Shown one piece after another: positions 26,428-32,621 of a stretch of DNA of 32,621 nucleotides. How positions within the stretch are numbered: position 1 is the first letter of the stretch; every line of letters begins with the position of its first letter. The notes under the pieces were generated by a model that was not told the DNA's origin, made no database searches, and worked only from the letters and a program-made list of their open reading frames with translations. This DNA comes from Thalassiosira profunda (taxonomy: Eukaryota; Bacillariophyta; Thalassiosirophyceae; Thalassiosirales; Thalassiosiraceae): assembly GCA_036939355.1 (NCBI GenBank), contig JALLAP010000161.1, positions 1-32,621 on the forward strand, given 5' to 3'. The position numbers and the translations under genes were made by a program.

Positions 26428-26756
26428 GATTGCAAGCGTGCTGCTGGGAGTAGCGCCGCGGTTGATGCTCCCTTCCCTGCCTTTGCTGCAATGAATGAGC
26501 GGCGGAGGAGCGAGCCGAGAGCGCGGAGGAAAAGCTTCTTCAACAAAACACGCACGTTCCTCGTGGCGATTTGGCGGGTTATGCGCACTAAATTGACCTT
26601 GAAACGCCCCCTTGTGCACCATGTGTGCCTGAGATATGAGAGGTGATCAAGTACGCCACGGGGACTGGAGGGCGTGCCCCCAAATTTGGCTGGAGGAGCG
26701 CAAAGAGAGGCGCAAGGAAGCAGCACCAGCTGGCACACACTTCTTGATGGAGCTTG
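26428..26756. other. Divergent intergenic region (329 bases)
   Basis: Between ispG and the small DUF4258-like gene. No clear site or RNA seen. Confidence 0.4.
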
Positions 26757-27035
26757 ATGGCCAAGATCCAAACCCTTGCCAGAAGGCTGTGGCGTCCCCG
26801 CACCCCGGGGCGGCACGCCCGGACGCCCCACCTCGTCGAGCGACAGGGACAACGGGATATTACTGACGTCGAGATCAAAGCGGCGATCGAGCACGGCAGG
26901 AAGAGGATGCTGCCCGGACCGTATCGCAATGTTTCCTACACGCACAAGGGCGTGGTGTACGTGGCGAGTCCGAACGGGGTGGGGCTGACGGCGTACAGGA
27001 CGAACCAGTCGCCGCGGGATACGTCGAAGAAGTGA
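26757..27035 (+). CDS. Small DUF4258-like protein, possibly mitochondrial
   Basis: 92 residues, one exon; ATG at 26757 (the frame opens earlier only with TTG). The N-terminus MAKIQTLARRLWRPRTPGRH is basic and free of acidic residues, like a mitochondrial presequence. The rest fits the DUF4258 pattern: a histidine-arginine start, DITDVEIKAAIEHGRKRM, a tyrosine strand (YRNVSYTHKGVVYV) and a closing valine/threonine strand GVGLTAYRT. DUF4258 is a small bacterial domain of uncertain role, often near toxin-antitoxin-like pairs; no such pair is visible here. The match is by pattern only and could be wrong. It diverges from ispG. Confidence 0.45.
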   Translation: MAKIQTLARRLWRPRTPGRHARTPHLVERQGQRDITDVEIKAAIEHGRKRMLPGPYRNVSYTHKGVVYVASPNGVGLTAYRTNQSPRDTSKK

Positions 27036-27244
27036 ACAAACAATGTGTGCGTATCTCGTGGAGTGATCTACAGTGCTAAGATTCCCGTATGCCAGGAAAT
27101 GAATTGCAAATCACATGGTATAAACCCCTCCGTGCAAAGGAGCTGCTGGCGGAGGCGGAAGGAGAGTGAAGGAATCCGATAGGGGCGATGATGAGGAAGC
27201 TACGAAATCACAAGCAGGGAGTTGGATGCGTGGATGAAGCTAGG

Positions 27245-28376
27245 TTATTTGCCTCGTGTCCGTATCTGCATTCTTGCAAGAGCGGCAGAAGGCCAATCAA
27301 CACTTGGGCTGATTGAGAAACGTGTGCTCTTAGGCTTTCTGCGTCCGCTGGGCTTGGTACGTGCCTGTGCAATCTCATCCCTCCTCTGTCCGAGTTCTAA
27401 TCGTTTGATCCCCTCCAGAATCGCCGCGCCCTGCGCCTCCAGCTTCGTCATGCGGGCGTCCATTCCCAGGATACTTTCCGCTGTGGCTTCTAGGTTGCGA
27501 AGACGGAAGTTGACCTGGTCCTGATGGCGGGCGCAACACTTGCATTGGCAAACACCTCCCGGACGAGCCTTGTTCTGCGTTGTATGATGGTTCTCAAACG
27601 ACTTGAATTGCAGATCGGACATATACTTCATTAAGTCAAAACCACCATTGACTGGGCTTTCGGGATCCTCGATCCATCCGCGGATCTTCTCCTGCTCGTC
27701 TGGGTCAAGGGCGCCACGGGTCCTCTCAGCTTGCACACTGCGCTCCTCCATGGACTCCTGGAAGTGCCGAGCGGCTTCCGCTTCCCAGGGCATCGGTCTT
27801 TTGCCAGTTGATGAGCCGACGTTGCCAGCGAAGCGGCCATTGTTGGCACACTTGGCGTCGGCGCGGGAGACGGAATCCTTGGTCACGCAGTCCTTCTTGG
27901 AGTCCTTGGCTGGCGCCGCGTCAAATGCCTCCCCTTGGCGATTCAAGGACTCCTGGAGGGACTGCTCGATTTCCGCTTCCCAGGGCATTGGTCTTCTGCG
28001 AGATGTGACATTGCCAGCGAGGCGACCATTGGCATCCTTGGAATCCTTGGTCACGCAGTCCCTCATGGAGTCCTTGGTGGACGCCGCCTCGCCTTGGCGG
28101 TCCAAGGACTCCTGGAGGGACTGCTCCATTTCCGTTTTCCAGGGCCCGCGAGGCGACCAATGCTGGCATCCTCTGTGGAAGAGGAATTGGAGTCCTTGGC
28201 CTCGTCTTGGCGGTCCAAGGACTCCTGGAAGTGCCGAGCGGCTTCACTCTCCAGGGCATAAATCTTTTGCGAGTTAATGAATCGACATTGCCAGCAACCT
28301 CGGAGTCAGTGGAGTCCTTGCTCACAGAGCCCTTCTTGGAGTCCTTGGCGGACGTGGTGTCAGAGGAAGCGCTCAT
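27245..28376 (-). CDS. Repeat protein of unknown function with PMPWEAE repeats and a cysteine-rich/coiled-coil end
   Basis: The uninterrupted frame runs 28129-27245 (294 residues, ATG at 28129). An upstream ATG at 28376 opens MSASSDTTSAKDSKKGSVSK in another frame. A GT-AG intron 28247-28121 would join them in phase 0 (334 residues, exon 1 28376-28248). The unit is about 50-60 residues with the core RPMPWEAE, then QSLQES, then a lysine-serine stretch (AKDSKKDCVTKDS); two units are clean, one is partial before the C-terminal part, and a fourth lies inside the proposed intron in broken frame. The C-terminal part has DEQEKIRGWIEDPESPVNGG, GVCQCKCCARHQDQVNFRL and a heptad-like helix (LEAQGAAILEGIKRLELGQ). 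I do not recognise the family. Nuclear or cytosolic location is unknown. Confidence 0.55.
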
Positions 28377-28486
28377 GCCCTGAGGGCCAGCTGTGCCCTC
28401 GGTTTTCTTCGCTTTTTAAAATTCTACGACATTCGCAAATGAATGCTGTTGCGGTGCCATTGTGACGAGCAATTTGCAGACGCCAT

Positions 28487-29236
28487 TCACCCATCGTTCT
28501 TCAAGCTCTTGACGGCCTCCCAATAGCTCGCCGACCCGGCATTCCCCGTCCCCATCCACGGCGGGGCCCGCTCCCGTATCTGTTCCAGCGCCGCCAGCGA
28601 CGCGTAGGGAATCCCAGTCTTCGGGTCGGTGTGCTCCCCCAACAGCCCCGTTACAGGGCAGAACTTCCGCTGCGGGTGGGGGTTGGTGTAGGTCGTAACG
28701 ATCTTTCCCTTGTCCTCCTTTTGCGTGCGGGTGGCCCCCGATCCCAGCTTTTTTACGGAGGCATCCACGTACTGCTTGGCCACGGAATCCGATCTCCCCG
28801 CCTCCTCGATCAATATTGATGCCAGCGAGCGGGCCTTGAGGTATTTCGGCACCGACGACGCCGCCTTCTTCCCTCCCCCGCCCCGGCCACGCTTCCTCTT
28901 CTTTGCCTTCTTCCCCCCGTCGTCGTCGTCGTCCAACTCCTCGAACTCGTCGTACTCCTCGTCGTCGTCTCCTTCCGGCGCTGCAGTTACACCCTCCAAC
29001 ATGTCCATATGAAGGGCCACGCGATACTCCTTCTCCTCGAGCGACGATGCGCCTCCCCCAGCAGCGTCATGGGCGGACGACTTGCGCGCCTTGTCGCGGC
29101 GTCGACGCCGGGAGGCTCCTCCGGCCGCGCCGCGGCGGGAGGTGGGGCCACCTACGGCTGGGACGGTGGCGCCGGGGACGACTGCCCCGGCGCTCCGCAT
29201 GGCCTCGTTCCAGGCCTTACGTTGGGTGTCGCTCAT
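28487..29236 (-). CDS. YL1-C domain protein, INO80/SWR1-type chromatin-remodelling subunit
   Basis: 249 residues, one exon; ATG at 29236 (the open frame reaches 29359 but with GTG). The C-terminal block PQRKFCPVTGLLGEHTDPKT and GIPYASLAALEQIRER is the YL1-C signature (K-x-C-x-x-T-G...Y/H-T-D-P-x-T-x-x-x-Y). The middle has an acidic run (DDDEEYDEFEELDDDDDGG) followed by a basic patch (KKAKKRKRGRGGGGKK), typical for histone-handling and nuclear import. YL1/Vps72 (SWR1) and Ies6 (INO80) carry this domain; the size suggests the Ies6-like class but the call between them is open. Divergent from the J-domain gene, 457 bases between starts. Confidence 0.75.
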   Translation of the reverse strand: MSDTQRKAWNEAMRSAGAVVPGATVPAVGGPTSRRGAAGGASRRRRRDKARKSSAHDAAGGGASSLEEKEYRVALHMDMLEGVTAAPEGDDDEEYDEFEELDDDDDGGKKAKKRKRGRGGGGKKAASSVPKYLKARSLASILIEEAGRSDSVAKQYVDASVKKLGSGATRTQKEDKGKIVTTYTNPHPQRKFCPVTGLLGEHTDPKTGIPYASLAALEQIRERAPPWMGTGNAGSASYWEAVKSLKNDG

Positions 29237-29555
29237 GGTGATGGGTTGGATGTATTGCAGCCTTTGTTGCGACGAATCGGGATGGAGAATGGCGTCGGAT
29301 GAGATGTGGATGATGTATCCTACCTCAACCCTGCGATCTGCTGCAACTTTTTTGTGCACAAGACGTGGACCTCTCGCTTCCCGCAGAGAACTCCCCAGCC
29401 CCGGACCTACTTTGCAAATAATGGGGCGCGCAAGCAGAGGGGCGCGATTATAACCGTCTAGGCGATGGGCGGTGCGGCTGGGGGTGATGGTATGGAGGGC
29501 CAGCGCCAGGAGCTGCCAGGAGGGTGAGGGCTGGCGGGACGTACCTAGTTACGTA

Positions 29556-29568
29556 CGTACTTACGTAC
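29556..29568 (+). promoter_or_regulatory. CGTACTTACGTAC motif, occurrence 3
   Basis: Lies 126 bases upstream of the J-domain start codon; identical over 13 bases to occurrence 1. Confidence 0.35.
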
Positions 29569-29587
29569 TTATTACTTAACTGCCAGT

Positions 29588-29608
29588 CATACATACATAC
29601 ATACACAC
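29588..29608 (+). repeat. CATA microsatellite
   Basis: Four CATA units followed by CACAC, in the J-domain gene promoter. Confidence 0.7.
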
Positions 29609-29693
29609 GCGCCGGCCCGTCTCCCGTCCCCGCGCGCCCCCCCCTTCACTTCCGATTCCGCATCGACGGAACAATCGACACTACCATAACGCC

Positions 29694-30524
29694 ATGAGCA
29701 CCCGCGTCACGAGCGCCATCGCTTCCCGAAAGGCCAGGGAGAACCTCGCTCGCCTCCTCTTCCCGTCCGATGGCCTCGCTGCGTCATCTTCCCTCGGCGC
29801 GTCGTCGTCTGCGTCGCCTCTGCAAGACGATACAACAGGGATGAAGTTCACAGACAGGCACAGCCACAGCTACCGCCGCCGCCACCGACCAAGGCCGGGC
29901 GCTGCAGGCGATGCCGCAAAAGGCCAGCGCGAAAAACGGCACTCGTATGCAACGCTTCGAGCGGCGTATTTGCAAAGAGTGCATGATATGCACCCAGATA
30001 AAGTGATGCACCGCGATCAGCAACAATCGTCGAGCGAGGAAGGTGCTGCGCATCAACACAACAACAATCTCGCAAAGGATGCGCATTTGCAGTTCATTGA
30101 ACTAAAGCACGCGTGGGAAGAATACCACGCATCGGTTCGCCTCGTCCACGATACGGGCAGCACAACCGCAAATCCACAAAGCTCGGGACAGGACGATGGT
30201 TATTGGGAGGAGGACGAGGAAAGTTTCACCCTGTTCGGCGTGGGGTGTTCCTTCGCGGACAATCCCGAAGAACGGGCGTTGCGGGACGAGATCATGGACC
30301 AGGCATGCAAAGGATGGTTCAGCTCAGGATCGCTGTCGCACGAGGAAGGGGCTGGGGAAAGAGATGCAAAGACGGCGCAGCAATTGAGAAAGGTGGGGGA
30401 TAGGCCCAAGACGAAGCTGAGCGATGATGGTATGTTTGTGCGAGACGACCCAATGGCTGCAAAATACCCGCGAGAGAGAAAGTGTCTCGCTCCGAACATG
30501 GATAGGCCCCGGAGGAAGAGATAG
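29694..30524 (+). CDS. J-domain (DnaJ-like) protein
   Basis: 276 residues, one exon. A J-domain core is at about residues 84-148: YATLRAAYLQRVHDMHPDKV with the HPD motif, a long polar insert (QQQSSSEEGAAHQHNNN), then LQFIELKHAWEEYHASVRL as helix III. It thus has an unusually long loop between helices II and III. The N-terminal 80 residues are Ser/Ala- then Arg/His-rich and may be a targeting signal. After the J domain come an acidic stretch (GYWEEDEESFTLFGVGCSFA) and a basic end (MDRPRRKR). No Gly/Phe or zinc-finger region, so class III. J proteins stimulate an Hsp70; the client and compartment are unknown. The segment FGVGCSFADNPEERALRDEI looks conserved but I cannot name it. Confidence 0.7.
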   Translation: MSTRVTSAIASRKARENLARLLFPSDGLAASSSLGASSSASPLQDDTTGMKFTDRHSHSYRRRHRPRPGAAGDAAKGQREKRHSYATLRAAYLQRVHDMHPDKVMHRDQQQSSSEEGAAHQHNNNLAKDAHLQFIELKHAWEEYHASVRLVHDTGSTTANPQSSGQDDGYWEEDEESFTLFGVGCSFADNPEERALRDEIMDQACKGWFSSGSLSHEEGAGERDAKTAQQLRKVGDRPKTKLSDDGMFVRDDPMAAKYPRERKCLAPNMDRPRRKR

Positions 30525-30637
30525 GATTATTGGATCCCCGCCCTCGAATAACTTGTTACATGTTCTGTTGTAGCCTATTCAATAATCCCCGCATAACCGC
30601 CGCCGTGGTTTCGCATCCCCAATTTTATTCTCACTCA

Positions 30638-31120
30638 TCAATCATCCTTCCCATCCTTGAGAGCCTTCCACCATCCTTTAGTGGATAGGCTATCCTTGAG
30701 AGCCTTCCGCTTGGCAATGCGGGCTTCCAAGCGCCCATCAATGAGGGCCTTCCGCTCGGCGCGGGCTTTCTTGCGTTCCATGAGGGCGGAGAACCAAATT
30801 TCCTCCGCGGTGCCATCTTGGGACGAAGGCTGTTCTGGGCTACTGCTGCCACCATCATCGTCATCACCCCTGAAAGCACGTGCCCTGGCCACCACCCCTT
30901 TCAGGCCGCCGATGATTGAGTTTGCGACGGAGGAAACAATGCCGCCGTCTTCGCCATCTTCGCCACCCCCCTCACCCCCGTCGCTAAGGGCATCACTGGC
31001 AGCCCCAGATTCCTTTTCAGCCCGCAAGCAATGACGCTTTGCCGCCTTCTCCCCCCGGCTCTCCTCCTCCTCAGCTCGCTGCCGTTCTCGCTTCCCAAGT
31101 GCCTGCCTCAAACTCTTCAT
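30638..31120 (-). CDS. Charged coiled-coil protein of unknown function (possibly the 3' part of a larger gene)
   Basis: 160 residues from an ATG at 31120. The start MKSLRQALGKRERQRAEEEE is helical and highly charged, then a Gly/Glu/Asp linker, the motif SIIGGLKGVVARARAF, and a basic C-terminal helix (KKARAERKALIDGRLEARIA). The ATG overlaps the stop of the upstream frame as ATGA (start 31120-31118, stop 31119-31117). In a eukaryote that suggests a single disrupted or spliced gene more than two genes. The SIIGGL-ARARAF motif occurs once in each part. Function unknown. Confidence 0.4.
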   Translation of the reverse strand: MKSLRQALGKRERQRAEEEESRGEKAAKRHCLRAEKESGAASDALSDGGEGGGEDGEDGGIVSSVANSIIGGLKGVVARARAFRGDDDDGGSSSPEQPSSQDGTAEEIWFSALMERKKARAERKALIDGRLEARIAKRKALKDSLSTKGWWKALKDGKDD

Positions 31121-31835
31121 CTCTTCTTCTTTGCCTCGATCTCCACCTTCAGGAGATCCTCGTACTCGACATCATAGGACTTCTTCGTTGGCATCCCCCC
31201 CACAGTCTTCAGTACCTTCTCTCTGCTGGCAATGTATGCGTGGGCCTCCTCTACAGCGTCGCGGAGCTCCTCGATTCGCATCGTCCTCTGGCGTCCATGG
31301 CGGCCGAAGGCCCGTGGCGGGCATCCTCCCCGCCCAGCTCGCCCATCAGCTTCGCGCCCTCCTTCTCCCCGGAGGAATTGGCGTCTGCTTCTGCACCGGG
31401 CTGCTCGGTCTTTGTCTTCGGGGTCCCTCGCGCCGCCTCGTCCCCTCCAGCCAATGACTCACGTTTTTCGTCGAAAGCACGCGCCCGAGCTGTGGTCTCT
31501 TCCAGACCACCAATGATGGAATCGACCACGGTGTCAAATTCCTCCGAGGACGTTAGAGAATGGCCAACTCCGCCTGCGTCCACCTCCACGCCCGCGCGGT
31601 TCGACAGCGTGTTCTCGAGCCCATCCCCGAGACGGCCGACTCGAGGGGGGTGGCCCTCAGCCTCCCCCGGCTTGCTCTCCCGTCCCTGTTTATAGTGCCG
31701 GTATTCGAATTCATGGGAACTGGCAGCGGTGAAAGGCCGAAGGGACGATCCAAATGTCGCCTGCTGCCGCCAGAGCGAGAGGAGCAGAAGGGGTGTGCTG
31801 CGCGGGGGCGTCGACGGGAAATGACGGGCTACACA
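31117..31835 (-). pseudogene. Frame-disrupted (or spliced) 5' part of the coiled-coil locus
   Basis: A minus-strand frame runs from about 31835 through HEFEYRHYKQGRESKPGEAE, SNRAGVEVDAGGVGHS, FDTVVDSIIGGLEETTARAR and AFDEKRESLAGGDEAARGTP to a TAG at 31251-31253, without any ATG. Another frame continues as MRIEELRDAVEEAHAYIASR and EKVLKTVGGMPTKKSYDVEY to the TGA at 31117. A possible intron 31396-31251 (GTGCAG...TGTAG) would link the two in frame; otherwise single-base breaks are needed. The start is not found. Because coding character persists across frames, it is either a gene with unseen introns, sequence errors, or a young pseudogene. Confidence 0.4.
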
Positions 31836-31843
31836 ATACGTAT

Positions 31844-31854
31844 CGTACTTACGT
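31844..31854 (+). promoter_or_regulatory. CGTACTTACGT motif, occurrence 4
   Basis: Lies 141 bases upstream of the start codon of the helicase-associated-domain gene. Confidence 0.35.
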
Positions 31855-31994
31855 GAACGTGCCAGGCGCCACGCGTGAAAAAGTTGGATCTTTCATTTCC
31901 GCCGCAAAGGTCAACGGAGCACACAAGACGTGCACATTCCCCAAGGACGCCCTCAAGGACCCCCGCGACAGCCCCCCGACGGGCGCACGGCGCG

Positions 31995-32621
31995 ATGGAG
32001 CACCTCGTGGCCGCCGTCGAGGAGGAGGAGGCCGCCGCAGCGACCGCGACCGCCATGGCCGCGTCCGCGGCTGCGGGACGGACAGACGAAACGCTGGCCA
32101 GGTTCTCCGCCCGCGGGGACGCGCAGCCGCCCATGGACGTCGACGACGAAGGCGCCGAGGCGATGGACGTCGAAAACAACGCGGACGACGATGCGGAGGA
32201 CGCGAGCGAAGGCGAAGATTTTGTCGCGCCAGGCGACCGCTCGCAGGACGTGCACCGAAATCTTGCAGCTCCAGACGACCCCCAAGCTCAAGCCTCCGTC
32301 CCCGACGCCGCGAACGGCCGCGCCATCCCGCCGCCGTCCCCCGGCACGTTCCCCACGTGGCAAACCATGTTCCGCCAGCTCCAGGACTTTCACGCGCTCG
32401 GCCACCGCCAATTTCCGCCGCGGATGGCCCTCTGGATGAACTCTCAGCGGAGAAGGTACAAAACATACGGTCTCGGCCTCGCCAAGCCCACGGGCATACT
32501 GGTGAACCGCATTCGCCAGCTCAACTCCATCGACTTCGACTGGCACGCGCCCCCGTACAAGCCCGAGTCGGACAGCGAGGGCGACACCGGGGAGAGCGAG
32601 GAGGACGAACTGAGCGACGAG
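31995..32621 (+). CDS. Helicase-associated (HA) domain protein (3' end outside window)
   Basis: Start ATG at 31995; the frame is open to the right edge (209 codons). The first 110 residues are acidic and alanine-rich with repeated MDV(D/E) (PPMDVDDEGAEAMDVENN). From about residue 123 comes an HA-like unit: WQTMFRQLQDFHALGHRQF, then LWMNSQRRRYKTYGLG and RIRQLNSIDFDW, which matches the tryptophan-bounded three-helix pattern. HA domains occur in tandem in many diatom and bacterial proteins, with or without a helicase core, and probably bind nucleic acid; more units may follow outside the window. The function is not assigned. Confidence 0.65.
   Translation, partial: MEHLVAAVEEEEAAAATATAMAASAAAGRTDETLARFSARGDAQPPMDVDDEGAEAMDVENNADDDAEDASEGEDFVAPGDRSQDVHRNLAAPDDPQAQASVPDAANGRAIPPPSPGTFPTWQTMFRQLQDFHALGHRQFPPRMALWMNSQRRRYKTYGLGLAKPTGILVNRIRQLNSIDFDWHAPPYKPESDSEGDTGESEEDELSDE

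Larger units (their letters stand above)
29237..29693. other. Divergent intergenic region (457 bases)
   Basis: Between the YL1-C and J-domain genes. It holds a GTAC-rich tract with the recurring motif (29540-29570), a short CATA microsatellite (29588-29608) and a C-run (29638-29644). No gene is seen. Confidence 0.5.

Noticed and set aside
25516..26646. 376-codon plus-strand open frame
   Set aside because: It lies exactly antisense to exon 1 of ispG, has no family features, and is explained by the GC-rich codon use of the real gene.
1..32621. Bacterial origin of the window (MgtC, IspG and a binding protein are present)
   Set aside because: These genes have GT-AG introns or eukaryotic targeting signals, and the neighbours (KTI12, PI synthase, YL1-C, TMX, 5S of eukaryotic type) are nuclear eukaryotic genes.
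1..32621. CRISPR arrays, phage genes or tRNA genes
   Set aside because: I looked for regularly spaced repeats, phage structural or integrase genes, and tRNA cloverleafs and saw none; a covariance search could still find a tRNA I missed.

Overview
This window is nuclear DNA from a photosynthetic stramenopile, most likely a centric diatom of the Thalassiosira type. Most genes are protein-coding with zero to two short GT-AG introns (about 70-165 bases). Several products begin with a signal peptide followed by an ASAF-like cleavage motif, which is the plastid-targeting signature of organisms with a secondary red plastid. A plastid IspG, a thylakoid-lumen protein and a PDI-like ER protein fit this. 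Genus level is inference; nothing here was compared with a database.

Layout, left to right: KTI12 (-, runs off the left edge); an Mpv17/PMP22 membrane protein (+); a GGCT/AIG2-fold protein (-); a secreted, probably GPI-anchored NMT1/THI5-like solute-binding protein (+); a ten-helix EamA/DMT transporter (-); an octopine-type opine dehydrogenase (+). Then comes a tandem duplication of a gene joining PDZ-like, linker-histone-like (H15) and zinc-finger modules (8383-10239 and 10596-11857). The second unit also carries a 78-base relic of the opine dehydrogenase 3' end. Next are a large lectin/SdrD-like type I membrane protein (-) whose sequence contains two assembly joins, a solitary 5S rRNA gene (+), phosphatidylinositol synthase (-), a LYR protein (+), a TMX/PDI-like thioredoxin (-), a short-chain dehydrogenase (+), a small thylakoid-lumen protein (-), a 292-base hAT-like MITE, an MgtC/SapB protein (+), a rhomboid protease (+), plastid IspG (-), a small DUF4258-like protein (+), a repeat protein of unknown function (-), a YL1-C (INO80/SWR1-type) protein (-), a J-domain protein (+), a frame-disrupted coiled-coil locus (-), and the start of a helicase-associated-domain protein (+, runs off the right edge).

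The genes are not an operon. Strands alternate almost strictly, giving about nine divergent pairs that share intergenic regions of 145-550 bases, several of which hold palindromic CACGTG boxes or the motif CGTACTTACGT. The most unusual items are the PDZ-H15-H15-zinc finger-PDZ gene and its duplicate, which share an E2F-like promoter box; the eukaryotic GPI-anchored bacterial-type solute-binding protein; the lectin/SdrD membrane protein; and the MITE. Several apparent frameshifts are single-base and may be sequence errors. The two single-N joins, each flanked by an exact 72-base overlap, are almost certainly assembly artefacts.
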